A DNA stretch of 42,565 nt. It comes from Fuerstiella sp. (GTDB lineage: Bacteria; Planctomycetota; Planctomycetia; Planctomycetales; Planctomycetaceae). Positions within the stretch are counted from its first letter, which is position 1. Each line of letters starts with the position of its first letter. The notes beneath the pieces were generated by a model, which saw nothing but the letters and a program-made list of their open reading frames with translations, did no database searches and was not told the DNA's origin. Below, in pieces: positions 35,000 through 42,565 of this stretch. The translations under genes were made by a program, and so were the position numbers. The stretch is from positions 1-42,565 of the forward strand of contig JAQWLN010000194.1 of NCBI GenBank assembly GCA_029247265.1, read 5' to 3'.

Positions 35000-36328
35000 A
35001 TGAAAATGCATCTCGTACTACCGCTGATACTGTTGCTGACATCGAGTCTGCCGGGGCAGAACAAGACCCGGGAACAGCAGGTCCGTGAGGACCGTGAACA
35101 CGTCACAGCCGATGGATTCTGGCTGTACAACGATCTGCCGGCAGCGTTTGCTCAGGCTGAGAAAACAGGGAAGCCGATCCTGGTCGGATTGCGCTGTATT
35201 CCGTGCCACGAATGCGTCAAGCTGGATGACCATCTGGTCGACACTCATCCCGTGATTCGTCCCCTGCTGGAACAGTTCGTGTGCGTGCGAGTTGTATCGA
35301 CCAACGGGCTTGACCTTTCGTTATTTCAGTACGATACGGATCAGTCGTTCGCCATGTTCATGCTGAATGCCGACCGCACGATCTACGGCCGGTTCGGCAC
35401 GCGTTCTCACCGCACCGAATGGTTCGGGGATGTCAGTCTGGAGGGCCTGGCACAGGCGCTGCAGGCCGGGCTGAATCTGCACAAAGCGTATCCGTCCAAC
35501 AAGGACGTGCTGGCGGCTAAGACTGGTGAACCACTGGAGTTTTCGTCTTCGGAAAAGTATCCGACGCTGCGAGACAGATTCACAGACAGATTGAATTATC
35601 AGGGTGAAGTCGCCAAGAGCTGCATTCACTGCCATCAAATCGGTGACGCCCGCCGTGATTTCTATCGTCAGCAGAAGAAACCTATTCCGGAGAAACTGCT
35701 GTATCCCTATCCTCACCCCAAATCGATTGGACTCATCCTCGATCCGGACCAGATGGCGACGGTCAAGAACGTGACTCCCGATTCCTCTGCGGCAGCAGCT
35801 GGGTTGCGTGCTGGTGACGCAATAGAATCGTTCGATGGTCAGCCATTGGTCTCGATTGCTGACGTGCAATGGGTGCTGAACGGCATCGATCCGGCGGGGG
35901 CATCGGTTTCGGCTGTCGTGGATCGTGGTGGAAGGAAGCTGCAATTGACGCTGTCTCTTTCCGATGGCTGGCGGCAGGCAGACGACATCGCATGGCGCGT
36001 GTCTTCGTGGGGACTGCGGCGCATGACGACTGGGGGATTAAAACTGGAACCGCTTTCTGATGAGCGTCAAAAAGAACTGAATATCGGTAGCCGATCGATG
36101 GCCTTGCGAGCCGAACACGTCGGGCAATACGGTAAACATGCCGTCGCCAAACGAGCCGGTTTTCAGAAGGGTGACGTTATCGTTGCATACGATGGTCAGA
36201 CGGATTTGATGACACCCGGAGATCTGCTGGCGTATGGTGCGCGCAACACAAAACCCGGGCAGAAAGTTTCCGTAACCCTGTTGCGCGACGGAAAAAGAAT
36301 GACTAAGCAGCTCACGATGCAGGACTAA
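35000..36328 (+). CDS. Secreted thioredoxin-like / CxxCH / double-PDZ protein
   Basis: A 442-residue exported protein; ATG 35000 has a perfect GGAGG nine bases upstream and a signal peptide (MHLVLPLILLLTSSLPGQ). Residues 40-165 are thioredoxin-like, with an unusual cysteine run GLRCIPCHECVKLDD (66-72). A heme-type CIHCH lies at 208-212 (VAKSCIHCHQIGD). Two PDZ domains follow: about 245-330 (VKNVTPDSSAAAAGLRAGDAIESFDGQPL) and 365-440 (KHAVAKRAGFQKGDVIVAYDGQTDL). The mixture suggests a periplasmic redox or protein-quality component that docks peptide tails. The function is not known to me. It precedes the CobW gene by nine bases and is likely co-transcribed. Confidence 0.88.
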   Translation: MKMHLVLPLILLLTSSLPGQNKTREQQVREDREHVTADGFWLYNDLPAAFAQAEKTGKPILVGLRCIPCHECVKLDDHLVDTHPVIRPLLEQFVCVRVVSTNGLDLSLFQYDTDQSFAMFMLNADRTIYGRFGTRSHRTEWFGDVSLEGLAQALQAGLNLHKAYPSNKDVLAAKTGEPLEFSSSEKYPTLRDRFTDRLNYQGEVAKSCIHCHQIGDARRDFYRQQKKPIPEKLLYPYPHPKSIGLILDPDQMATVKNVTPDSSAAAAGLRAGDAIESFDGQPLVSIADVQWVLNGIDPAGASVSAVVDRGGRKLQLTLSLSDGWRQADDIAWRVSSWGLRRMTTGGLKLEPLSDERQKELNIGSRSMALRAEHVGQYGKHAVAKRAGFQKGDVIVAYDGQTDLMTPGDLLAYGARNTKPGQKVSVTLLRDGKRMTKQLTMQD

Positions 36329-36337
36329 TTGCGGAAT

Positions 36338-37462
36338 ATGCACCAGATTCGATACATCATGGTCGGCGGATTTCTTGGCGCCGGTAAGACGACGACGCTG
36401 GCTCGGCTGGCGAAGCATTACATGGATCACGGACTGAACGTCGGTATCGTGACGAACGATCAGGCGGACGATCTTGTCGACACGAACATGCTGCGCTCAC
36501 TGGGGTTCGATGTCGGCGAAGTTGCTGGCGCCTGTTTTTGCTGCAACTTTGATGAGCTGATGTCGACCGTTCAGCAGATCAGTCAGCAGAAGCGCCCCGA
36601 CATAATTCTGGCCGAACCTGTCGGCAGTTGTACGGATCTGGTCGCCACAGTAATTCAGCCGATTAAAAAACTGTTCGACGCCGATTTCGTGATCGCTCCG
36701 TATGCGGTGATCCTGAAACCGTCTCATGGTCGTCGAGTTCTGCGGAATGAGGCGGGCACGGGATTCTCTCCCAAGGCCGCGTACATCCTGAAAAAGCAGA
36801 TTGAAGAAGCCGATCTCGTGCTGATCAATCGGGCCGATGAGTTGACCGATGCTCAGAGTGAGGAACTTGAAGCACTGATTCATCAGCATATCCCCGAACG
36901 CCCGGTGCTGAAAATTTCGGCAAAGACGGGCCAGGGATTTGATGCGCTGACGGAATGGCTGGCACAGGACGGTGATTTCGGTCGTCGAATTCTGGACATC
37001 GACTACGACACTTACGCCGAAGGCGAAGCGGAACTGGGCTGGCTGAACAGCAGCGTTCGCGTGATTTCTGAGACGGAATTTGAATTGGACCAGCTGCTGC
37101 TGGACATCGTCGGACGACTGAAGAATGCGTTGGCTGAGCAATCTGCGGAGGCGGCACATCTAAAGACGATCGGGCTGTGGGAAGGATTCTTCGGAGTCGC
37201 CAACCTGGTCAGCAGCGAGAACGCCGCGGAGCTATCTCTGGCGTCCAATTGTCGTGTCAAAGCTGTGGACGTAATCGTGAACGCTCGGGTTGCCTGCGAT
37301 CCGAAATTGCTGGAAAAGCTGGTCACAGAACAGGTTACAGCAGCGGGTGCCGCTGTTTTCGGCAAAGTCGAGTTTCGGAGGACTCAAAGCTTCAAACCGG
37401 GGCGGCCGGTGCCGACACATCGTGTGGAAGCACCGATTTCCGACGGGCGCTCTTCGGATTAA
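36338..37462 (+). CDS. CobW/G3E-family GTPase (metal insertase-like)
   Basis: A 374-residue cytoplasmic GTPase. ATG 36338 is preferred to the TTG at 36329 directly after the preceding stop. Walker [11 protein letters not shown] (10-19) and the family metal-binding loop GACFCC (64-69) are clear, followed by [21 protein letters not shown], and the guanine-specificity segment [14 protein letters not shown]. The C-terminal region ([21 protein letters not shown]) departs from classical CobW_C. G3E GTPases deliver zinc, cobalt or nickel to client enzymes or complete metallocofactors. Planctomycetes carry several of uncertain client. The adjacent cysteine-rich thioredoxin/CxxCH protein could be a client or redox partner, an inference from proximity only. 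Confidence 0.93.
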   Translation: MHQIRYIMVGGFLGAGKTTTLARLAKHYMDHGLNVGIVTNDQADDLVDTNMLRSLGFDVGEVAGACFCCNFDELMSTVQQISQQKRPDIILAEPVGSCTDLVATVIQPIKKLFDADFVIAPYAVILKPSHGRRVLRNEAGTGFSPKAAYILKKQIEEADLVLINRADELTDAQSEELEALIHQHIPERPVLKISAKTGQGFDALTEWLAQDGDFGRRILDIDYDTYAEGEAELGWLNSSVRVISETEFELDQLLLDIVGRLKNALAEQSAEAAHLKTIGLWEGFFGVANLVSSENAAELSLASNCRVKAVDVIVNARVACDPKLLEKLVTEQVTAAGAAVFGKVEFRRTQSFKPGRPVPTHRVEAPISDGRSSD

Positions 37463-37579
37463 ACCGTGAATTCCGTGGGGAAAGTTGTTTTTCAGCAGCA
37501 CTCCGGCAAGGGTGCGGTGTTCTCTCGGCAGCACCTTTACGTCTTCGCACACCTTTCCAATCCATATCAGGAGTCACTC

Positions 37580-38527
37580 ATGAGGACCGCACGTTTCCTT
37601 AGATTTTCTGCCGTTGTCTGCATGACGGCAATGTTTCTTTCCGCGGTCGCAGAAGCTCAGCCGCCGCAAGGTGGCCGTGGTGAGGGCGGCGGACGACAAC
37701 GTGGCGGCCAACAAGGTGGTCGTGGTGGTCAACAACGTGGAGGTTTTGGCCAGCAACTTGGCCCAGGTGGGGGCGCGCCATCAGTCAGCAAAGCACATCT
37801 GCTGGGCGTGGAAGATGTAAAGGACGAACTGGACATCGACGAAGTTCAGCAAACGACGATCGCGGCGGCTCTGGAAATCTATCGACAGGAACGTGACGAT
37901 GCGCGTCCTGAGCGCGGCCAGTTTGATCGCAGCCAGTTTGAAAACGCAACAGACGAAGAACGGCAAGCGTTGCGTGACAAGATGGAAAAAGAAAGAGATG
38001 AGCTCAACAAGAAAAGGGACGCTCTGAATAAGAAGACTGACCAGATGCTGGCCACACTGCTGGAACCTGAGCAGGTGAAACGGCTGGGTCAGATCGCATT
38101 TCAGGTGCGAATTCGCTTCGGACTGATTGCTGTGCTGAAGAGTGATGAGATGCGTGACAAGCTGAGCATTACAGACGAGCAGATTGCCAAGTTCGACAAA
38201 GTGGAAGAAGACGCATCAGCGGCTCGTAGAAAGATGTTCGAAGGATTGCGATCGGGTGGTGGCGGAGAACGGCCGGACTTTTCGAAAATCGGCGAAATGA
38301 TGGCCGAGTCTCGCAAGGAAACAGAAAAGAATGTCCTGGCCGTCGTGACTGACGAGCAGAACGCCATCCTGGCCAGCATGAAGGGCGAAGCATTTGAATT
38401 TGACATGCGTGCTCTGCAGCGGGGCGGAGGCCGCGGCGGTTTCGGTGGTGGAGATCGTAGTCGAGGACGAGGTGAAGGTGGTGGCGATCGTCGTCGACCG
38501 GCAGCTGATTCAGACGACGCGATTTGA
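37580..38527 (+). CDS. Gly/Arg-rich Spy-like secreted protein
   Basis: A 315-residue exported protein from ATG 37580 (CAGGAG upstream, signal RFSAVVCMTAMFLSAVAEA). A low-complexity Gly/Arg/Gln-rich stretch (residues 28-65) precedes a helical core of Spy/CpxP character with alternating hairpin helices: LDIDEVQQTTIAAALEIYRQERDDA, RQALRDKMEKERDELNKKRDALNKK, MLATLLEPEQVKRLGQIAFQ, and LSITDEQIAKFDKVEEDA. A second Gly/Arg-rich tail follows (GGRGGFGGGDRSRGRGEGGG). Planctomycete genomes contain many such proteins; ATP-independent chaperone or metal-stress roles are suggested by the Spy resemblance. It lies 117 bases after the GTPase gene and ends at a strong terminator. The exact role is unknown. Confidence 0.85.
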   Translation: MRTARFLRFSAVVCMTAMFLSAVAEAQPPQGGRGEGGGRQRGGQQGGRGGQQRGGFGQQLGPGGGAPSVSKAHLLGVEDVKDELDIDEVQQTTIAAALEIYRQERDDARPERGQFDRSQFENATDEERQALRDKMEKERDELNKKRDALNKKTDQMLATLLEPEQVKRLGQIAFQVRIRFGLIAVLKSDEMRDKLSITDEQIAKFDKVEEDASAARRKMFEGLRSGGGGERPDFSKIGEMMAESRKETEKNVLAVVTDEQNAILASMKGEAFEFDMRALQRGGGRGGFGGGDRSRGRGEGGGDRRRPAADSDDAI

Positions 38528-38590
38528 AGCCTGCGGTCGGTCGGCACACTCTTCTGTTGTGTGCCGAACCCAACCAGGTTAACAAAATAA

Positions 38591-38617
38591 AACGGCGGCT
38601 TTATGCCGCCGTTTTTT
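38591..38617. terminator. Strong bidirectional rho-independent terminator
   Basis: AACGGCGGC and GCCGCCGTT form a perfect 9-bp GC-rich stem around a TTTAT loop, followed by a T-tract on the plus strand. On the minus strand the hairpin is followed by TTTATTTTG. It lies between the convergent Spy-like and zinc-ribbon genes and can end both transcripts. Confidence 0.92.
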
Positions 38618-38635
38618 ATGCGCCGCCACGACAGT

Positions 38636-39060
38636 TCAATCGTCGAGCAGTCCTTTGATGCACGTGACCATGCCAATGATGAACAGTATCGGCGGGTAGA
38701 AAAAGATCACGCCCCCGGCGAGTCCGACAAGAAACCAGGCCGCAGCCCCGGCCATGGTCAATAGTCCGGTAATCACGCCGCCATGCAAAAGTCGATCCGT
38801 GAAGCTTTGTCGAATGCGTTTGGGACCGGCAGGTGCTTCGTTGCCTGTGCCAACCAATCGGGGGCGGGCTGCCTGTTGTTCGATCCCACTGCCTGCTGCG
38901 ATCGTTTGACGTCAGCGTCGCGTGCCGGTCGGACGGAAGGACCTGGCACCGCGACAACACCCTTGCACTTCGGGCAACGAACTTTTTTACCAGCCGCTGA
39001 GCCCGGCACTGCAAGACGGGTATCGCAATCCCCACAATGGACACGAATTCGATCGTTCAT
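38636..39060 (-). pseudogene. Zinc-ribbon membrane protein, frameshifted
   Basis: From ATG 39060 (GGGAG eight bases upstream) the frame encodes a zinc ribbon: RVHCGDCDTRLAVPGSAAGKKVRCPKCKGVVAVP. It then loses sense after about residue 65. A second frame, open from near 38912, continues as TGNEAPAGPKRIRQSF and a membrane part (VITGLLTMAGAAAWFLVGLAGGVIFFYPPILFIIGMV), ending at TGA 38636-38638. Joining them gives a protein of about 140 residues, a common planctomycete layout of zinc ribbon plus two transmembrane helices. One base is missing relative to the expected reading, most simply in the CCCGCCCCCG run near 38855-38865. It may be a real mutation or a homopolymer error. No classical slippery heptamer is present, so programmed frameshifting is unlikely. 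Confidence 0.72.
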
Positions 39061-39331
39061 GAACACTCCCGATTAACGCACGACAGAGAATATTGTGCGG
39101 CTGGTCGGGAATCAATGCTGAGGTGGTTTCAGGAGATCTTCGGCACGACATTAGACGTGGCGATAGTTTTCGGTGACACTGTCTGTATCACATTTTCCTG
39201 GGCGGGAGCATGTCGTCGTTCAGTCCGGTTCAGCGACCTGCAGCAGCCGGTTCCAGGCTTCGAACGTCCGCCAATATGGTTTGACGCGCCGGCCACATCA
39301 AATTGCACCGATTCCAAACGATAGATGATTC

Positions 39332-40738
39332 ATGACGGCCACGCGCATTCGCTTCCGCCTGTCGCTTTGGCTGGCCATTGCAGCCGCCCTTGCTTATGCC
39401 TGCCGAGTCAGCATTTCGGTGGCAGAGAAAGACATTCGCACTGATCTGGGAATATCGGAAGAGGCGATGGGGTTCATTCTGGGCCCTGCGTTTTTCTGGT
39501 CGTACGCGTTGGCTCAGATTCCTGGCGGCTGGCTGGGACAGCGTTTCGGCTCACGGCGAACTCTGCCGGGACTGGCAACCATATGGTCTGCTGCGACGAT
39601 CCTGATGTGCTATGCCAGCGGGACAGCATCGCTGCTGATTGGTCGCGTGCTTGGAGGCATTGCGCAGGCGGGTTTATTTCCGTGTTCCGCGTTATGTCTT
39701 TCGCGATGGTATCCACAGGTCGAACGCGCCCTCGCGAGCGGGTTCCTGGGTGCCGCGATGTCCGTGGGGGCGGCGGTCAGCGGGGCGATTACCGGAGAGT
39801 TGCTGGGGATCATCAGTTGGCGCTGGATCTTTGCTGCGTTTGCCGTTCCCGGAGCGCTGTGGGCGGTTGGCTTCTATCGCTGGTTCCGGGAAACTCCTGA
39901 AGCACACCCGGACGTTGGCGAAGAAGAAAAGCAGTGGATCCGTCGTCAGCCGGATGCGAACGCCGAAATGTCGCCGTCGCCTGAACCTTCGTCGGACAGC
40001 AGGGCCGACGCCGACATTGACAAAGCGACTTCTCCGTACACTCCGCCGTCGCTTCAGGGAACAATCGTTGCACCGGTTTCGACGGCGGTTCCGTGGGGCG
40101 AGTTGTTTTCGACTCCGGCAATGTGGTTGATATGCAGTCAGCAGTTTTTTCGAGCGGCCGGATACGCGTTTTTTACCAGCTGGTTCGCCACGTATCTGCA
40201 GGAAACACGAGGTGTTTCGACAGCGGCGTCCGGATGGTTGCTGGCCGTGCCACTGATCGCGACAGTGGCGGCTGCTTTGATTGGCGGAACCGTATCGGAC
40301 TGGCTTTTTCGCACGACCGGAAAACTGAACGTGGCCAGATCGGGCTTTGCGGCCATTAGCCTGCTGGCCTGCACTTCGCTGGTGTGTGCGGCATTTTTTG
40401 TGGAAGACGCAGCAATGGCCACCGTGATCATCGGAGCCGGCGCATTTTGTGCGGGAGTGGCCGGGCCTTGCGCTTACGCGATCACAATGGACTGGGGCGG
40501 CGCCCACGTGGCACCCGTGTTCAGCACGATGAATATGGTCGGCAACTTCGGTGCGGGACTGCTGCCGTGGCTGGTTCCCACGTTCCGCCGCTGGATTGCC
40601 AGCAGCCCGGCGTTGCTGAAATTGTCCGCTGACAACAGTTGGAACGCGGTACTGCTTCTGTTTGCAGCGATGTACCTGCTGGCCGCGTTGTGCTGGATGC
40701 TGCTGCGGCTGGATCGGCCGGGTGAACCGTCGCAATAG
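39332..40738 (+). CDS. MFS transporter, anion:cation symporter-like
   Basis: A 468-residue integral membrane protein starting at ATG 39332, with about twelve predicted helices in two bundles. The first helix (FRLSLWLAIAAALAYACRVSISVA) is followed by the MFS loop G-QRFGSRRTLPG, helix 4 to 5 region GRVLGGIAQAGLFPCSALCLSRWYP and SGAITGELLGIISWRWIFAAFAVPG. A hydrophilic central loop (about 190-250) is rich in Ser, Pro and Asp. The signature ERALASGFLGAAMSVG resembles the ACS and glycerol-phosphate families that carry organic anions such as sugar acids. The substrate is unknown. The gene ends with TAG, and no strong ribosome site is evident before the start. Confidence 0.9.
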   Translation: MTATRIRFRLSLWLAIAAALAYACRVSISVAEKDIRTDLGISEEAMGFILGPAFFWSYALAQIPGGWLGQRFGSRRTLPGLATIWSAATILMCYASGTASLLIGRVLGGIAQAGLFPCSALCLSRWYPQVERALASGFLGAAMSVGAAVSGAITGELLGIISWRWIFAAFAVPGALWAVGFYRWFRETPEAHPDVGEEEKQWIRRQPDANAEMSPSPEPSSDSRADADIDKATSPYTPPSLQGTIVAPVSTAVPWGELFSTPAMWLICSQQFFRAAGYAFFTSWFATYLQETRGVSTAASGWLLAVPLIATVAAALIGGTVSDWLFRTTGKLNVARSGFAAISLLACTSLVCAAFFVEDAAMATVIIGAGAFCAGVAGPCAYAITMDWGGAHVAPVFSTMNMVGNFGAGLLPWLVPTFRRWIASSPALLKLSADNSWNAVLLLFAAMYLLAALCWMLLRLDRPGEPSQ

Positions 40739-40843
40739 AATTCGTCAAACATTCTGTAACGATGCCGCTGTTCGATATGTCGGCGTACCAACGAGGCTAA
40801 GCTTCGTTTGTTTCCCGGACTGATTTTATTTGCAAAGGCAAAA

Positions 40844-41344
40844 ATGACCACGATTGACTTCATTCGACGCAGTATCACAACCAGTCACATGCTCACAATG
40901 GGACTGATCGACGACATGGAAGATGCTGCCTTTCAGCAGCCGACATCAAAAGGCGGAAACCATCCCATGTGGGTCCTGGGGCATCTGGCGTACTCTGAGT
41001 CCAATATTGTTGAGCACATGATCAAGGGCAACGAAAACCCATTGATCGACTGGAAGTCAACCTTTGGGTCCAGCAGTGAACCCACGACAAACGCGGCAGA
41101 CTACCCCGCGTGGGCCGACGTGCGAACGAAGGCTGACGAAGTCCAGAAAAACACACTCGCGTTCATCGACACACTGACGGATGCGGACCTGGACAATCCA
41201 AGTAAGAATTGCCCTCCTGGCAGAGAAGATTTCATGGGTACGGTTGGCGCCTGTCTTCTGGTGTTGACATTGCATCCGGTCATGCACCGTGGGCAGGTTG
41301 CAGACGCTCGTCGCATGACGGGGCGTGAGCCTCTCCTGGGCTAA
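40844..41344 (+). CDS. DinB family protein
   Basis: A 166-residue cytoplasmic four-helix-bundle protein from ATG 40844 with AAAGG upstream. Family features are the N-terminal FIRRSITTSHMLTMGLIDDM, the central GNHPMWVLGHLAYSESNIVEHM with a candidate metal-ligand His, and the ending LLVLTLHPVMHRGQVADARRMTG, whose HxxxHRGQ histidines usually complete the metal site. Relatives include damage-inducible DinB of Bacillus and thiol-dependent transferases such as mycothiol or bacillithiol enzymes, so a thiol S-transferase or isomerase role is possible. It appears to be monocistronic, 105 bases after the MFS transporter gene. Confidence 0.9.
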   Translation: MTTIDFIRRSITTSHMLTMGLIDDMEDAAFQQPTSKGGNHPMWVLGHLAYSESNIVEHMIKGNENPLIDWKSTFGSSSEPTTNAADYPAWADVRTKADEVQKNTLAFIDTLTDADLDNPSKNCPPGREDFMGTVGACLLVLTLHPVMHRGQVADARRMTGREPLLG

Positions 41345-41500
41345 AGTCGCGAAACGCCGGCAAACGTGGATAATCAGGAAGGGCGGCGGCATTCTGTCGT
41401 CGTCCTTTCGGTTTCGCCGTGATTTGACTGGTGTTTCGTCGTAGCGCAGACGTTTTGTGGCCGCACATCCTGTAGATTCCGAGGCTTGAGGGACGGGAAT

Positions 41501-41516
41501 CCTCAATTTATTGAGG
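41501..41516. terminator. Short hairpin between DinB and PSCyt-C
   Basis: CCTCAA and TTGAGG pair around a TTTA loop, followed by AGCTGTTTT. It lies 157 bases after the DinB stop and 79 bases before PSCyt-C. A weak intrinsic terminator or a leader hairpin of the downstream gene are equally possible; the T-run is short. Confidence 0.4.
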
Positions 41517-41594
41517 AGCTGTTTTCGGTGCCGGCGGTGATTCGGTATTATGGAGATTCTTGAACCTCCGCCAGCCTCCACGACGTCCTGTCCC

Positions 41595-42565
41595 ATGAAC
41601 TCATCCGTTTTCAGAGTCTGCCTTCTGCTGTTCGTGATTCCTCTGTCACGAGCGAGTGCCGATGACGTCGCGAAGCTGGAGTTCTTCGAGGCCAGGATTC
41701 GACCGGTTCTGGTTGAGCATTGCTACAAGTGTCATGCAGCCGACGCGAAAAATGTGCGAGGTGGTCTGCTGCTGGATTCGAAAGCAGCAGCGCTGGACGG
41801 TGGCGAATCGGGAGCGGCCGTTGTCCCGGGTGCGCCAGACGAAAGTCTGCTGCTGTTGGCGATGAAGCACGAATCTTACGAAATGCCGCCGGATCGCAAA
41901 CTGCCTGACGCCATCATCGCTGATTTCGAGAAGTGGATCCGAGATGGAGCCGTTGATCCGCGTACTGGCGGAAAGACGATGAAGCGTTCCGCGATCGACC
42001 TGAAAGAAGGCCGTAATTTCTGGAGCTTTCGTCCGATTCGTCGGCCGGCTGTTCCTGCCCCGACGGATACCTGGGCAAAGACAGACATCGACCGTTTTGT
42101 AGCTGCCAGACAGGAAGCTGCCGGGTTGTCGCCCGTTGACGATGCTTCCGCAGAACAGCTTCTGCGTCGGATTAATTATGCACTGATCGGACTGCCACCT
42201 GCACCAGATCAAATTGCATCGTTCGCCACAGCATGGGCCGTCGATTCGGATGCAGCGATCGATGCGCTCGTCGACGAACTGCTGGCATCGCCTCGATTCG
42301 GAGAACGCTGGGGACGTCACTGGCTGGATGTCGCCCGATTTGCGGAATCCAGTGGCGGCGGGCGTAGTTTGATGTTTCCCGACGCATGGCGTTTTCGAGA
42401 TTACGTGATCAAATCATTCAACGACGACAAGCCGTTCGATCAGTTCGTCCGGGAGCACATCGCCGGTGATCTGCTGCCCCATGACAGCGATGGACAGCAT
42501 GACGATCAGGTGACTGGAGTCGGTTACCTGACGCTGGGGCCGACCAACTACGAACAGCAGGACAA
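41595..42565 (+). CDS. PSCyt1/DUF1549/DUF1553 protein (PSCyt-C), 3' end beyond window
   Basis: An open frame of 323 complete codons from ATG 41595 continues past the right edge. A signal peptide (VFRVCLLLFVIPLSRASA) leads into the cytochrome-like domain with CYKCH (C43, C46, H47), GGLLLDSKAAALDGGESGAAVVPG and EMPPDRKLPD. DUF1549 follows: TDIDRFVAARQEAAGLSPVD, LIGLPPAPDQIASF, FGERWGRHWLDVARFAESSGG, FRDYVIKSFNDDKPFDQFVREHIAGDLLP. It is the third such protein in the window but on the opposite strand and unlinked to the first two. A DUF1501 partner would be expected just beyond the right edge. Closest in domain order to PSCyt-A, it contains no visible insertion in the part seen. Confidence 0.93.
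   Translation, partial: MNSSVFRVCLLLFVIPLSRASADDVAKLEFFEARIRPVLVEHCYKCHAADAKNVRGGLLLDSKAAALDGGESGAAVVPGAPDESLLLLAMKHESYEMPPDRKLPDAIIADFEKWIRDGAVDPRTGGKTMKRSAIDLKEGRNFWSFRPIRRPAVPAPTDTWAKTDIDRFVAARQEAAGLSPVDDASAEQLLRRINYALIGLPPAPDQIASFATAWAVDSDAAIDALVDELLASPRFGERWGRHWLDVARFAESSGGGRSLMFPDAWRFRDYVIKSFNDDKPFDQFVREHIAGDLLPHDSDGQHDDQVTGVGYLTLGPTNYEQQD

Noticed and set aside
36329..36338. TTG start of the CobW gene directly after the preceding stop
   Set aside because: The ATG three codons later begins the conserved N-terminal strand and is the more usual start.
37681..37760. Tandem DNA repeat in the Gly/Arg-rich region
   Set aside because: The repeated pattern is low-complexity coding for GGRGGQQRGG and not an independent DNA repeat.
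39692..40735. 347-residue open frame antisense to the MFS transporter
   Set aside because: Composition is Arg/Gln/Pro/His-rich without fold-like pattern and it mirrors the codon bias of the membrane protein.
1..42565. Reassignment of TAG to an amino acid in this genome
   Set aside because: TAG ends DUF1501-B exactly at the family-typical C-terminus, so the standard code most likely applies; readthrough is kept only as a hypothesis for the two internal ambers.

Overview
The window looks like a planctomycete chromosome. Three very large c-type-cytochrome/DUF1549/DUF1553 proteins (called PSCyt proteins here), two DUF1501 proteins, a DUF1552 protein, a formylglycine-type sulfatase and a giant PQQ-propeller protein are a combination expanded mainly in Planctomycetes. 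Base composition is moderately GC-rich. I cannot name the genus from sequence alone. No rRNA, tRNA, CRISPR array or prophage was seen.

Left third (1-15702, all minus strand): a catabolic or surface-protein region. In transcription order it holds a sulfatase, PSCyt-B, DUF1501-B, a FadR-type GntR regulator whose stop overlaps the GTG start of PSCyt-A, a RAYT transposase element bounded by 24-bp inverted repeats, DUF1501-A, a short sulfatase-like tail fragment, a large secreted protein broken by an in-frame TAG, and a DUF1552 protein running off the left edge. PSCyt plus DUF1501 is a recurrent planctomycete pair; here two such modules stand in tandem with the regulator between them, and the RAYT element separates the two members of one pair.

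Middle (16222-25500): a spermidine-synthase-like gene on the plus strand faces a compact four-gene minus-strand operon. That operon encodes a Rad50/SbcC-like ATPase apparently divided into two polypeptides (Walker A plus zinc-hook CxxC half; signature plus Walker B half), an Mre11/SbcD-like nuclease and a small coiled-coil protein. This is the most unusual system in the window. To its right lies a minus-strand cluster of a neutral ceramidase, a possible Cys-rich small protein, a secreted thioredoxin-fold-like protein, and a MacB/LolCDE-like permease and ATPase with unusual paired cysteines.

Right third (25849-42565): a TPR/GT41 (SPINDLY/OGT-type) glycosyltransferase split by a second in-frame TAG; a Gfo/Idh/MocA protein lacking the usual EKP lysine; then a plus-strand run of a PQQ-propeller protein with a Rossmann methyltransferase-like insert and malectin-like tail, an esterase/SMP-30 fusion, a thioredoxin/CxxCH/double-PDZ protein, a CobW-type GTPase and a Gly/Arg-rich Spy-like secreted protein, ending at a strong bidirectional terminator. 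Beyond this are a frameshifted zinc-ribbon membrane protein, an MFS transporter, a DinB-family protein and a third PSCyt protein cut by the right edge.

Three genes in 42 kb carry single-site disruptions (two amber codons, one frameshift). TAG also ends genes normally here, so decay or sequencing error is more likely than recoding, but the two ambers deserve checking.
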